NCBI RefSeq assembly: GCF_018860155.1
Contig: NZ_JAHKNI010000008.1
Location: 248,001 to 312,000, forward strand
Length of the DNA: 64,000 bases
Origin: Nocardia albiluteola
Lineage (GTDB): Bacteria > Actinomycetota > Actinomycetes > Mycobacteriales > Mycobacteriaceae
Reading direction: 5' to 3'
The notes beneath the pieces are model-generated. The model had not been told where the DNA came from and did not search any database. It worked only from the letters and a program-made list of their open reading frames with translations. The translations under genes were made by a program, and so were the position numbers. Of the stretch, positions 1 to 8,177 are shown one piece after another. Numbering within the stretch: the first letter of the stretch is position 1; every line of letters begins with the position of its first letter.

Positions 1-1149
1 ATCCTCGCGCAGCGACAGGTCGGTGGTCAGCATCGTCGGCGCGTGGGTCACGCCCGCGACGTGCGCGTCCGCGACGGTGCCCGCGCCGGCGCCGTCCTTG
101 GGCTTCCACTGCCAGGCGCCGGCGGGGGACTTCTCGAGCTCCCACTCGTAGCCGTACAGGATCTCGAGGAACGTGTTGTCCCACTTGGTGGGTGTGGTGG
201 TCCAGATGCCCTCGAGGCCCGAGGTGATCGCGTCCTTGCCGACGCCGGTGCCCTGGGGGTTCTTCCAGCCCAGGCCCTGCTCCTCGAGCGGGGCGGCCTC
301 GGGCTCGGGGCCGACCAGCTCGGCATTGCCGTTGCCGTGGGTCTTGCCGAAGGTGTGCCCGCCCACGATCAGCGCGGCGGTCTCGACATCGTTCATCGCC
401 ATCCGGCGGAAGGTCTCACGGATGTCGACCGCGGCCTTCATCGGATCCGGGTTGCCGTTGGGGCCCTCGGGGTTGACGTAGATCAGACCCATCTGCACCG
501 CCGCGAGGGGGTTCTCGAGGTCGCGCTGGCCGCTGTACCGCTCGTCGCCGAGCCAGGTCTGCTCGGGACCCCAGTACACGTCCTCCTCGGGCTCCCACTG
601 GTCCACGCGCCCGCCGCCGAAACCGAACGTCTCGAAGCCCATGTCCTCGAGCGCGACGTTACCGGCGTACACGATCAGGTCCGCCCAGGACAGGTTCTTG
701 CCGTACTTCTTCTTCACCGGCCACAGCAGCCGGCGCGCCTTGTCCAGGCTGGCGTTGTCGGGCCAGCTGTTCAGCGGGGCGAAACGCTGCATGCCCGCAC
801 CGGCTCCACCGCGGCCGTCGTTGATGCGGTAGGTGCCCGCCGCGTGCCAGGCCATCCGGATGAAGAACGGGCCGTAGTGGCCGAAGTCGGCGGGCCACCA
901 GTCCTGCGAGGTGGTCATGACCTCGACGATGTCCTGCTTCACCGCGGCCAGATCCAGGGTCTTGAACGCGGCGGCGTAGTCGAACCCCTCGTCCATGGGG
1001 TTGGCCACGGCCGGGTTCTTCTGCAGGATCCGCAGGTTGATCTGGTTGGGCCACCAGTCTTGATTGCTGCCGCCCTGCACGGGGTACTTCAGGCGACCGT
1101 GCGCCACGGGGCAACCGCCTACGGCCGCGTTGGACTCTGCATCAGACAC
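1..1149 (-). CDS. katG: Catalase-peroxidase KatG, N-terminal 383 residues (cut by window edge)
   Basis: Haem enzyme that removes H2O2 and organic peroxides in the cytosol. The visible part holds the distal site (R98, W101, H102 in FFIRMAWHAAGTYR), the proximal haem-ligand region GGHTFGKTHG, and the Tyr (IYVNPEGP) and Met (RRMAMNDVE) partners of the family's Met-Tyr-Trp adduct, so it looks active as far as it can be read. The start is the GTG at 1147-1149, preceded by GAAAGGAAAC. It lies 36 nt behind furA in the same direction, the usual actinobacterial furA-katG operon, so FurA control and induction by peroxide are expected. The C-terminal half lies outside the window. Confidence 0.97.
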   Translation of the reverse strand, partial: MSDAESNAAVGGCPVAHGRLKYPVQGGSNQDWWPNQINLRILQKNPAVANPMDEGFDYAAAFKTLDLAAVKQDIVEVMTTSQDWWPADFGHYGPFFIRMAWHAAGTYRINDGRGGAGAGMQRFAPLNSWPDNASLDKARRLLWPVKKKYGKNLSWADLIVYAGNVALEDMGFETFGFGGGRVDQWEPEEDVYWGPEQTWLGDERYSGQRDLENPLAAVQMGLIYVNPEGPNGNPDPMKAAVDIRETFRRMAMNDVETAALIVGGHTFGKTHGNGNAELVGPEPEAAPLEEQGLGWKNPQGTGVGKDAITSGLEGIWTTTPTKWDNTFLEILYGYEWELEKSPAGAWQWKPKDGAGAGTVADAHVAGVTHAPTMLTTDLSLRED

Positions 1150-1185
1150 GGTGTTTCCTTTCGGGAGTGGGGGTTTGGGGCTGAA

Positions 1186-1638
1186 CTAGAGGGGAGAGGA
1201 GGCGTTGCGCTGCGCCGCGGCGCAGTCGGGGCACAGGCCCCAGTACACGACCTCGGCCTCGTCGAGGACGAAGCCGTTGTCGTCCGAGGCGGTCAGGCAG
1301 GGTGCGTCGCCGACGGCGCAGTCGACATCGGCGATGACGCCGCAGGAGCGGCACACCACGTGGTGGTGGTTGTCGCCCACGCGGGTCTCGTAGCGGGCGA
1401 CCGAGCCCATGGGCTGGATGCGCCGGAGCAGCCCCGCGCTGGTCAGTGCCCGCAGCACGTCGTACACGGCCTGATGGGAGACCGTGCCGAGGGTTTCGCG
1501 GACCCGGCCCAGGATGGAGTCGGTATCGGAGTGGGGGCGTTCGTGTACCGCGGTCAGGACCGCGATCCGCGGCGCTGTGACACGCAGCGACGCACCGCGC
1601 AGCATGCGCTCGAACTCCGCAGTGGTGGACACGCTCAA
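1186..1638 (-). CDS. furA: FurA, Fur-family peroxide-sensing repressor
   Basis: A 150-residue Fur-family repressor: winged helix at about 15-85, then the metal-binding half with HHH 91-93 and the cysteine pairs C96/C99 and C136/C139. Its sequence is very close to mycobacterial FurA (GDNHHHVVCRSCGVIADVDC). It is first gene of the operon with katG and in relatives it represses its own promoter until oxidised. The longest frame begins at a TTG (1636-1638); a GTG two codons later is equally possible, and either would make the mRNA nearly leaderless given the AT-rich promoter that abuts the start. Confidence 0.95.
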   Translation of the reverse strand: MSVSTTAEFERMLRGASLRVTAPRIAVLTAVHERPHSDTDSILGRVRETLGTVSHQAVYDVLRALTSAGLLRRIQPMGSVARYETRVGDNHHHVVCRSCGVIADVDCAVGDAPCLTASDDNGFVLDEAEVVYWGLCPDCAAAQRNASSPL

Positions 1639-1662
1639 GATTATGACTCATTCAAGTCTTGA
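1635..1662 (-). promoter_or_regulatory. Putative furA promoter/operator
   Basis: An AT-rich stretch abutting the furA start. It contains the inverted repeat TCAAGA (1635-1640) / TCTTGA (1657-1662) around the near-palindrome ATGACTCAT (1643-1651), and CATAAT on the minus strand as a possible -10. In mycobacteria FurA binds an AT-rich site just upstream of its own gene; that this is the same site is inference. Confidence 0.45.
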
Positions 1663-1780
1663 CCGGAACCCCGCGGCGGGAATTTCGTGCGTTCCTACGA
1701 CACCCCTGATCACACGCCCCCCGCGGACAAGATCAGCATGCCCGCTCCCGGCCGAACCCGCGGTGGATTCGGTCAACTCT

Positions 1781-2380
1781 TCACTCCCCGGACACCGGCT
1801 CCGCCTCGGGAGGTCGCCGCCCGGCAATCCCGTACAGCAGCAGATCTTCCAGCGCCGCGGCGAAACCGTCCACGTCCTGCACATCGCGAATGCACATCGC
1901 GAACAGGGCCGCACCGGCGATGGTGTCCAGCACGACATTGGCGTCCATACCCGGACGCTCGCCGTCGCCACCCAGATATCCGGCCAGCTCCCGGCGGGTG
2001 GGGGAGTCCAGGCGCGCGGACAGCTTGTCGTAGAGCGTGGCGTCCCCGCGCATCTCGGTCATCAGTCCCGGCATCGCCTCGCGCGCCGGCGCCGACCCGA
2101 ACAGCTGGATGGTGCCGCGGATGATCTGTCCGATCTCGGCCAGCAGATCCGGCGCGATCCGGTCCGAGCCCACGTCCGGGAACACGGCCTTGGCGATCAG
2201 ATGCGCCTTGGAGGGCCAGCGGCGGTAGATCGCCGGACGGCTGACCCCCGCCCGCGCGGCGATCGCATCGATCGACGTGGCGGCATACCCCTTCTCCACC
2301 AGCAGATCTCGCGCGGCCTCGAGCACCGCGCGATCCACCGCCGGATCGCGATGCGGGCCCAGCCGATGGCGTTCGGTCAC
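1781..2380 (-). CDS. TetR/AcrR-family regulator
   Basis: A 199-residue TetR-type repressor. The N-terminal HTH is at about 14-60 (IDAIAARAGVSRPAIYRRW is a standard recognition helix) and the helical ligand domain follows. The start is a GTG with an AAGGA-type ribosome site. It is divergent from the SDR/DapB-like operon that begins at 2493, and the 112-nt gap carries a direct repeat and a palindrome, so it very probably controls that operon and itself. Its ligand cannot be read from the sequence. Confidence 0.9.
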   Translation of the reverse strand: MTERHRLGPHRDPAVDRAVLEAARDLLVEKGYAATSIDAIAARAGVSRPAIYRRWPSKAHLIAKAVFPDVGSDRIAPDLLAEIGQIIRGTIQLFGSAPAREAMPGLMTEMRGDATLYDKLSARLDSPTRRELAGYLGGDGERPGMDANVVLDTIAGAALFAMCIRDVQDVDGFAAALEDLLLYGIAGRRPPEAEPVSGE

Positions 2381-2424
2381 GGTACTTCCGTCCTTCTCGG
2401 CGCATCCTTGTCAGCACACTGCAG

Positions 2425-2469
2425 AGTCGTTACAGTCTGTCACAACAGAAAGTCGTTACATAATGTAAC
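2425..2469. promoter_or_regulatory. Probable TetR operator region
   Basis: Two exact copies of AGTCGTTACA (2425-2434 and 2451-2460). The second copy runs into the perfect palindrome GTTACAT-A-ATGTAAC (2455-2469). Position between the divergent TetR and SDR genes and the size of the palindrome fit TetR-family operators. Which protein binds is inferred. Confidence 0.6.
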
Positions 2470-2492
2470 TGCTGGGGATTCGAGGAGACACC

Positions 2493-3305
2493 GTGCCAAC
2501 CCCACCCGCGCACACCTACCAGCCCGTCCCACTGCTACAGAACAAGGTCCTGGTCATCTCCGGCGTCGGCCCCGGACTCGGACACTCCCTGAGCATCGAA
2601 GCCGCCCGCATGGGCGCCGACCTCGTCCTGGCCAGCCGTACCGAGAAGAAACTCGAAAAACTCGCCGACGAAGTGCGCGCCCTGGGCCGCAAGGCCCTGG
2701 TCGCACCCACCGACATCACCGAGGAAACCCAGCGCCGCAGCCTGCTCGACCGCACCCTGGCCGAGTACGGGCGCGTCGACTGCCTGATCAACAACGCCTT
2801 CGCCATCCCCCCGATGAACCCCATCACCCAGATCGAACTCGACCACCTGCGCACGGCCAACGAAACCAATGTCTTTGCGCCCCTGCGCCTTTCGGCCCTG
2901 TTCGCCGACGCCCTCGAGGCCACGCGCGGATCGATCATCATGCTCAACTCGTGCGTGTCCTACAGCTCCCAACCCGAATACTCCGGCTACAAACTCTCCA
3001 AGGGCGCCCTGCAACACCTGGCCCAATCCCTGGCCACCGAACTCGGCCCCCGCGGCATCCGCGTCAACAGCATCGCCCCCTCCTACGTCTACGAAGACAT
3101 CAACAAGGCCTACTTCGACTGGCTCGCCTCCCAGGCCGGAGTAACCCACGAGGACATCTACCGCCAAAAAGCCGCACCCACAGACCTGCAACGCCTCGCC
3201 GGCCCCGAGGAAGTCGCCCGCGCCACCCTGTTCCTGGCCAGCGACCTCGCCACGGCCGTGACCGGCCAGATGCTCACCGTCGACTGCGGAGAATTCCACC
3301 GATGA
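2493..3305 (+). CDS. Short-chain dehydrogenase/reductase
   Basis: A 270-residue classical SDR. The Rossmann glycine motif GVGPGLG is near residues 25-31, LINNAFA corresponds to the NNAG segment, and the active site reads YSGYK, giving the Tyr-x-x-x-Lys pair. NAD(P)-dependent oxidation or reduction of a carbonyl/alcohol is expected; the substrate is unknown. The GTG start has GAGGAG five nt upstream. Its stop overlaps the ATG of the next gene (ATGA), so the two are translationally coupled and likely act in one pathway under the divergent TetR. Confidence 0.9.
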   Translation: MPTPPAHTYQPVPLLQNKVLVISGVGPGLGHSLSIEAARMGADLVLASRTEKKLEKLADEVRALGRKALVAPTDITEETQRRSLLDRTLAEYGRVDCLINNAFAIPPMNPITQIELDHLRTANETNVFAPLRLSALFADALEATRGSIIMLNSCVSYSSQPEYSGYKLSKGALQHLAQSLATELGPRGIRVNSIAPSYVYEDINKAYFDWLASQAGVTHEDIYRQKAAPTDLQRLAGPEEVARATLFLASDLATAVTGQMLTVDCGEFHR

Positions 3306-4384
3306 CCCCGATCACGAAGAAACGAATCGTCCTGTGGGGCACCGGAGTCGTCGGCTCCATGGTCCTGGCCGAAATCCTCGACCACCCCCGCTTCGAACTC
3401 GCCGGAGTCGGCGTCAGCAACACCGCCAAGGTCGGCACCGACGCCGGAGACCTCTGCGGAAGACCGAAAACCGGTGTCCTGGCCACGAATTCGATCGACG
3501 AGCTGATCGCACTACGCCCTGACGCGGTGGTGCACTACGGACCCACCGCCCAATTCGCCGACGAGAACATCCGCGTCATCGGCACATTCCTGCGTGCGGG
3601 CATCGACGTGTGCTCCACCGCCATGACCCCCTGGGTCTACCCGGCCATGGACAAACTCCCCGCCCCCTGGCGCGACCCCATCACCGAGGCCTGCGCCGCC
3701 GGCGGTGCCTCCTGCTTCACCACCGGCATCGACCCCGGATTCGCCAACGACCTGTTCCCCCTGACCCTCATGGGCCTGTGCGGCCGAGTCGACACCGTCC
3801 GCGCCTCGGAACTGCTCGACTACACCGACTACGAAGGCGACTACGAATTCGAGATGGGCATCGGCCACCCACCCGAATTCCAGGCCCTCCTCGAACACCC
3901 CGACCTGCTCATCATGGCCTGGGGCCCAACGGTTCCCATGATCGCCGCCGCGGCCGGCATCGACCTGGACGACATCACCACCACCTGGGACAAATGGGTC
4001 ACCCCCGAGGACCGGCCCTCGGCCAAGGGCACCGTCGCCGCCGGCACCGTCGCCGCCATCCGCTTCACCATCAACGGCGTCCACCACGGCCGCGAAGTCA
4101 TCACCCTCGAACACGTCAACCGCATCGGCCTCGACGCCGCACCCGACTGGCCCGCGGGCACCCGCGACGACGTCTACCGCGTCGACATCACCGGCTCACC
4201 CTCGATCTCCCAGGAAACATCCTTCCGATTCACCGACGGCTCCGGCCGCACCCCCGCCGTCGCGGGCTGCCTGGCCACCGGCATGCGCGCCCTCAACGCC
4301 GTCCCCGCCGTCAACGACCTGCCGCCGGGCTGGGTCACCGCCCTGGACCTGCCGTTGATCCCGGGAGCGGGCACCATTCGCTGA
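3302..4384 (+). CDS. Dihydrodipicolinate reductase-like NAD(P)-binding protein
   Basis: A 360-residue protein with an N-terminal Rossmann fold (KKRIVLWGTGVVG, residues 6-18) and the layout of DapB-like / 2,4-diaminopentanoate dehydrogenase-like proteins, which are frequent in actinobacterial catabolic operons. True DapB is about 250 residues, so lysine synthesis is not implied. It is translationally coupled to the upstream SDR by an ATGA overlap. A two-step redox conversion of one substrate by the SDR and this protein is plausible but inferred. The DapB-like family call is fairly safe; the reaction is not known. Confidence 0.8.
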   Translation: MTPITKKRIVLWGTGVVGSMVLAEILDHPRFELAGVGVSNTAKVGTDAGDLCGRPKTGVLATNSIDELIALRPDAVVHYGPTAQFADENIRVIGTFLRAGIDVCSTAMTPWVYPAMDKLPAPWRDPITEACAAGGASCFTTGIDPGFANDLFPLTLMGLCGRVDTVRASELLDYTDYEGDYEFEMGIGHPPEFQALLEHPDLLIMAWGPTVPMIAAAAGIDLDDITTTWDKWVTPEDRPSAKGTVAAGTVAAIRFTINGVHHGREVITLEHVNRIGLDAAPDWPAGTRDDVYRVDITGSPSISQETSFRFTDGSGRTPAVAGCLATGMRALNAVPAVNDLPPGWVTALDLPLIPGAGTIR

Positions 4385-4523
4385 GGCATCATCCTTCGGA
4401 GAGCCGCGTTTCGCGGTGCCCACAATCGCGCCCATCGCTCATCACTGTTGCTGTGGCACAACGACTCTCGCTGCCGCCGTCGGCGCCATCGGGCCGCGGC
4501 ACCGCGACCGGGGAGAGGCAGGA

Positions 4524-4976
4524 CTAGATACAGAATCCACCGATATTGATGCCCGGAGTCACCTGCACCGGCGAGACGCCCGCATTCGGCAGGAACTGCA
4601 GCTGCGGATCCACATAGGCGGCGGTAATCGCGTTCTGGCCGGACTTGGCCGGCGTCCACGACAAGCTCGCGACCCCGTTCGACACCGGAGCCGAACCCAG
4701 GATCAGATGACTCGCGGTCGGATCGACATCCAGGAACTCCACCATGCCCTCCGGCACCGCCGCACCATTGGACTTGACCGTCGCGGTAATCGTGACCGGG
4801 CAGCCCGTGCCGAGGATATCCGCCGAACCCGTCGCCGAACCCGTCAGCGCCACCGCCACCGTCGTGGGCGCCAAGGCCGAGGCGTCCGGCGCCACCACCA
4901 TCGGGACCGCCAACCCCGCAGCCAGCGCGGACGCGGCAACAAGGCCCCGAGTAGACGTGCGTCCGGATTCGATCAT
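4524..4976 (-). CDS. Secreted protein with one Ig-like domain
   Basis: A 150-residue protein. The start is the ATG at 4974-4976 with GAAGG seven nt before it; an upstream extension of the frame has no such site. A Sec signal peptide is evident: basic start, hydrophobic LVAASALAAGLAVPMVV, then APDASA as likely cleavage region. The mature part resembles bacterial Ig-like (Big) repeats (GSATGSADILGTGCPVTITA, VSNGVASLSWTPAKSG). Two cysteines may form a disulfide. Small single-domain proteins of this kind are common in Nocardia; their role is unknown. It stands alone, convergent with the DapB-like gene. Confidence 0.7.
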   Translation of the reverse strand: MIESGRTSTRGLVAASALAAGLAVPMVVAPDASALAPTTVAVALTGSATGSADILGTGCPVTITATVKSNGAAVPEGMVEFLDVDPTASHLILGSAPVSNGVASLSWTPAKSGQNAITAAYVDPQLQFLPNAGVSPVQVTPGINIGGFCI

Positions 4977-5075
4977 TGGTTCCGCCTTCGATGGTCTTCG
5001 AGTCTTGTCAGCGGCCATTCTGTACGAAAACCCCGAGATGCGCACAGGGACGCCGCATTTCATACCTGCACCGAA

Positions 5076-5241
5076 CTATCGGTAATGCGAGTTCAACACC
5101 GTCCGCGTCTGCTCGTACGCACCGGACCGCTCCGCGAAACGCAGAAACTCCACACCCTTCACGATCACCTCGTCCGCATCCGGATCGTCCCCAGCAGATT
5201 CGTCGCGACCGTCGCCTCGGCCGTCGCCACATGCCCGGGGT
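5076..5241 (-). pseudogene. Relic of a DltE-type SDR oxidoreductase
   Basis: Two pieces of an SDR survive in different frames. Next to the transposase relic is DPGHVATAEATVATNLLGT, which matches the central NADP-domain region; after a stop and a large deletion comes FLRFAERSGAYEQT and a stop at 5076, matching the C-terminus of DltE-like SDRs. The cofactor motif and active site are gone. The upstream end stops exactly where the Tn3-family relic begins, so insertion followed by deletion is the likely history. Confidence 0.6.
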
Positions 5242-5613
5242 CCAACACGCGAAGCGCACTATGTGCTCGATGAGATCCTCGGCAACGCAACGGATCTGCC
5301 GATCTCGGAGCATGCGACCGATACGCACGGCGTGACGCTGGTCAATTTTGGCCTGTTCGATCTGCTGGGGCTGCAGCTCTCACCGCGGATCCGGGACCTG
5401 GGCCGGATCACGCTGTACCAGCCGGGCCCGCGCGCCGATATCGAGTCCCGGTTCCCGTGCGCGGGGCCGTTGTTCACGCGGAAGGTGAACCTGGAGCTGA
5501 TCGCCGAGAACATCAACTTCAGCGGCGCCATCGAGGTCGACATCGACGCCGAGCTGGCCGCGCTCGGGCCGACCGGCTACCGACCGCTGCGCATGCGCGA
5601 CACCCTGTTCTGA
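5242..5613 (+). pseudogene. Tn3-family transposase relic (catalytic region and C-terminus)
   Basis: The frame reads PTREAHYVLDEILGN, then the strongly conserved ATDTHG...FGLFDLLGLQLSPRIRDL block of Tn3-family transposases, then PLFTRKVNLELI. An internal deletion follows and the frame resumes at the very C-terminus, LGPTGYRPLRMRDTLF. The N-terminal two thirds are missing. The same C-terminal end recurs at 7429 and 10193, and an N-terminal piece of this type lies at 35736, so the window has seen several insertions of related elements. No terminal inverted repeats were recognised around it. Confidence 0.85.
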
Positions 5614-5687
5614 GATGGATGGCAAGGTCACCCGAGACTGCTCGGTATCCCGACGCGGGTGTGGGTCGCTCGCGCCGGGTGTTGTCG

Positions 5688-6302
5688 TCACGGCGCCGCG
5701 CGGGTGAGTTCCTTTCGTCCTGCGATGAGTGCGCGCACCGTGGCGGCGGCCTGGTCCGCAGCACGGTCGCAGGCGTGTTCGTCTGTTCCGAAGGCGTTGT
5801 CGAGCAACAATAATGCGTGACCGTGTGCGGTGGCCGCGATCGCCGAGGCAATGCGGTCGGCGTGCTCGGGGTCGAGTTCGGTGGCGGGGGCGGTGAACGC
5901 CGCATGGATCGGTTGTGCGGCGATGTCGATCTCACCGTGCCGGGTTTTGTCCAGCCCGGACCCGGTCAGAGCGGAGAACAGCGGCCGGTGTTCCGACGCG
6001 AAACGCACATAGACGTGTGCGGCGGTGGCCAGGCGATCGGTCGCGGACTGGTGGGACGCGATGTCGGCAAGACGGCGGGACAGCAGCCCGGCGGCGTGGA
6101 CCGCCACCGCGGCGAGCAATGCGTCCCGGTCGTGGAAGTGTCGGTAGGGTGCCGAAGCCGCGACGCCGAGACGGCGACTCGCCTCAGCCATCGTGAAAGC
6201 CTGCGTGCCCTGTTCGGCCAGCAGCTCGACAGCGGTGTCGATCAGGGCAGTGCGGAGATCCCCGTGATGGTATCGGCCTCCGCGCGTGGCTCGGCCGTTC
6301 AC
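5688..6302 (-). CDS. TetR/AcrR-family regulator, coupled to SDR
   Basis: A 204-residue TetR protein: HTH at about 15-62 (FTMAEASRRLGVAASAPYRHF) and a C-terminal domain like the WHG-type effector domain. The GTG start overlaps the stop of the preceding SDR (GTGA at 6299-6302), so both are translated from one mRNA. An SDR with its own TetR repressor in the same operon suggests autoregulation through the tandem palindromes at 7156-7192. The inducer is probably a substrate or product of the SDR (inference). Confidence 0.88.
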   Translation of the reverse strand: MNGRATRGGRYHHGDLRTALIDTAVELLAEQGTQAFTMAEASRRLGVAASAPYRHFHDRDALLAAVAVHAAGLLSRRLADIASHQSATDRLATAAHVYVRFASEHRPLFSALTGSGLDKTRHGEIDIAAQPIHAAFTAPATELDPEHADRIASAIAATAHGHALLLLDNAFGTDEHACDRAADQAAATVRALIAGRKELTRAAP

Positions 6303-7147
6303 GCCGGTTCCGGGAAGGGGACAAGCCTGCGCATGACCGCGTCCCAGCCGCGGTCGCCGAGTATCCGACGGGCCAGGGGCGCGATCCGAGCCTGCGCGCC
6401 GATCCGGTACCGCGCCTTCGGGTGTCGTGCAGTGACGGCTTTCACGATGACTTCGGCCACATCGCCGGCGGCGAGCACGCCACGGGCGCGATCATGGTGT
6501 GCCCGCGCGGTCATCGCGGCGACGCTGTTCTTGTAGGCCTCGTAGATACCGGTCCCGGTTTCGGCAGGGGAGTGACGAGCGCTGTTGGCCAGGAATTCGG
6601 TGCGTACCGAGCCCGGCTCGATCAGCACTACCCGCACGCCGAAGGGCGTGACCTCCGGTCGCATGGCATCGCAGAGCGCTTCGAGCGCGTATTTGGTCAT
6701 CGCATACGGACACCCGGTCGGCGGAGTCACCAGACCCGCTGCCGAACCGATGTTCACGATCGTGCCCGCACGCTGGGCGCGCATGCCCGGCAGCACCAGC
6801 TGGCACATCCCTATCAGCCCGAAGACGTTGGTTTCGAAGGTTTCCCGGACCATCGCCAGGCGCACCTCTTCGACCGGCCCGCCGCCCCCGTGACCGGCAT
6901 TGTTGACCAGCACACCCACCGCGCCGTGCTCGGCTTCGACCTGCCGCACCGCGTCACGACGCGACTGCTCGTCGGTCACATCCAGTTCCAGCACTCGACA
7001 TCCCGCCTGTTCCAGCTCTCGCACATCAGCCAGCCGGCGCGCCGAAGCCCACGTCGGAAACCCGGCTCCGGCGAACGCCAGCGCCGTGGCCCGCCCGAGC
7101 CCGGACGAACAGCCTGTCACCAATACAGCGCGTGAGGGCGTCTGCAC
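6299..7147 (-). CDS. Short-chain dehydrogenase/reductase
   Basis: A classical SDR: TGCSSGLG (cofactor), LVNNAGHGG, and the YAMTK active-site Tyr/Lys. The annotated start is the GTG at 7145-7147 (QTPSRAVLVTG follows). The frame is open up to 7207, but that extension runs through two tandem palindromes that look like operator DNA, so the shorter start is preferred. It gives about 282 residues, normal for the family. It is first gene of a two-gene operon with a TetR regulator. The substrate is unknown; the length and the C-terminal RRILGDRGWDAVMRRL resemble retinol/sterol-type SDRs of actinobacteria. Confidence 0.88.
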   Translation of the reverse strand: MQTPSRAVLVTGCSSGLGRATALAFAGAGFPTWASARRLADVRELEQAGCRVLELDVTDEQSRRDAVRQVEAEHGAVGVLVNNAGHGGGGPVEEVRLAMVRETFETNVFGLIGMCQLVLPGMRAQRAGTIVNIGSAAGLVTPPTGCPYAMTKYALEALCDAMRPEVTPFGVRVVLIEPGSVRTEFLANSARHSPAETGTGIYEAYKNSVAAMTARAHHDRARGVLAAGDVAEVIVKAVTARHPKARYRIGAQARIAPLARRILGDRGWDAVMRRLVPFPEPA

Positions 7148-7155
7148 CGCCCCAA

Positions 7156-7192
7156 TGTGATGAGTATTCACAATGTGAAGACTAATCACATT
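7156..7192. promoter_or_regulatory. Tandem palindromic operator of the SDR-TetR operon
   Basis: Two palindromes share the same half-site: TGTGA-N7-TCACA at 7156-7172 and AATGTGA-N7-TCACATT at 7172-7192, sharing one base. Same arm, same 7-nt spacer, and a location immediately upstream of the SDR start make a TetR dimer-of-dimers site likely. Confidence 0.65.
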
Positions 7193-7263
7193 TATTGGTG
7201 TCGGCAACCGCCGATCGGCTTCTGCTCGGGCCGGCGCCAGACCGCACCGTAGACGCCGTCGGC

Positions 7264-7428
7264 CTAGCCGGTGACTCCGTTCATGTAGCGGCGCAGATCA
7301 TCCAGCGTCATCGTGTCGGGTTCGCGGTTGTTCGCATGCAGCCAGTTCAGGTGGTCGACCAGGCTGTAGGCGTAGGTCTCCTGCGTCGAGGTCCCATACC
7401 TGGTCAGCTCCGCAATCTGGGCCCTAAG
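7264..7428 (-). pseudogene. Tyrosine recombinase relic, N-terminal core-binding domain
   Basis: On the minus strand the sequence encodes about 55 residues: AQIAELTRYGTSTQETYAYS, a short link, NWLHANNREPDTMTLDDLRR, then YMNGVTG and TAG at 7264-7266. This is the SAM-like core-binding domain of an XerC/D-type integrase. The catalytic domain is absent. Its upstream edge meets the Tn3 C-terminal scrap at 7429. Confidence 0.6.
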
Positions 7429-7461
7429 GTCGACATCGACGCCGAACTCGCCCAGCTCGGA
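7429..7461 (+). pseudogene. Scrap of Tn3-family transposase C-terminus
   Basis: Eleven codons, VDIDAELAQLG, match the end of the relic at 5242-5613 (VDIDAELAALG) at 10 of 11 residues. The reading then switches into integrase sequence. It is short, so the call rests on its likeness to the two longer relics. Confidence 0.45.
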
Positions 7462-7463
7462 AC

Positions 7464-8171
7464 GCGCGCCGGGCCGCGGTCAGCAAGTGGCTGTCCTGGT
7501 GCCGCGAACAAGGCTGGGACGCACCGGCGGTCCCGGCATCCGCGGGCCGGTCCACCCCGCCGGACTCCGACACCCCGGTCCGGTCGCGGACCGCGATCGA
7601 CCGGCCGATCTCCCGCTGCGACATCCACGTGCGGGAAAAGACGCTGTGGCGGATGCTGTACGAAACCTGCGCCCAGGCAGAGGAACTGCTGCAGGTCAAC
7701 ATCGAAGATCTCGACCTGGCCGGGCGGTCCTGCTCGGTGAAGTCGAAGGGCGCCAAGCCGCGCACCCGCCGCCGCGGCGCCGGCCACCACGAATACGTCC
7801 TCGAAACCGTGTACTGAGACGCCGGCACCGCCCGGCTGCTGCCCCGGCTGATCCGCGACCGCACCGCGGGCCCGCTGTTCGTGACCCACCGGCGGCCCGG
7901 GCCCGGGAAGTACCTGTCCGACTGGGACGTGTGCCCCGACACCGGCCTGGCCAGGCTGTCCTACGACCAGGCCCGCGACCTGCTCGACGCCGCCACCGCA
8001 ATCGACGGTCCCGGAACCGGATGGGACCTGTACGAACTCCGGCACTCCGGGCTCACCCATCTCGGGGAGGCCGGCGCGAGCCTGCTGGAGCTGATGGCCA
8101 AGTCCCGGCACCGCAAGGCGGAGAACCTGCGCCGTTACTACAGGTACCCCACGCAGGACGCCACGCCCTGA
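7464..8171 (+). pseudogene. Degenerate tyrosine recombinase (integrase), central and catalytic domains
   Basis: One frame with a single internal TGA at 7815-7817 covers RRAAVSKWLSWCREQGWDAP (core-binding part) and the catalytic domain up to ENLRRYYRYP. The nucleophile Tyr is kept, but the first catalytic Arg is lost (YETCAQAEELL where relatives have CARAEE) and the HxxR box reads YELR, so box II His is also lost. The N-terminus is replaced by the Tn3 scrap. An old, inactive integrase, presumably from an integrated element. Confidence 0.8.
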
Positions 8172-8177
8172 CCCGCG

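Noticed and set aside
43..1662. 539-codon plus-strand frame over katG-furA
   Set aside because: Antisense shadow of two well-identified genes.
1484..4384. A 966-codon open frame that includes the DapB-like gene
   Set aside because: Its first 600 codons run antisense through furA and TetR and out of frame through the SDR; high GC keeps non-coding frames open. Only 3302-4384 is real.
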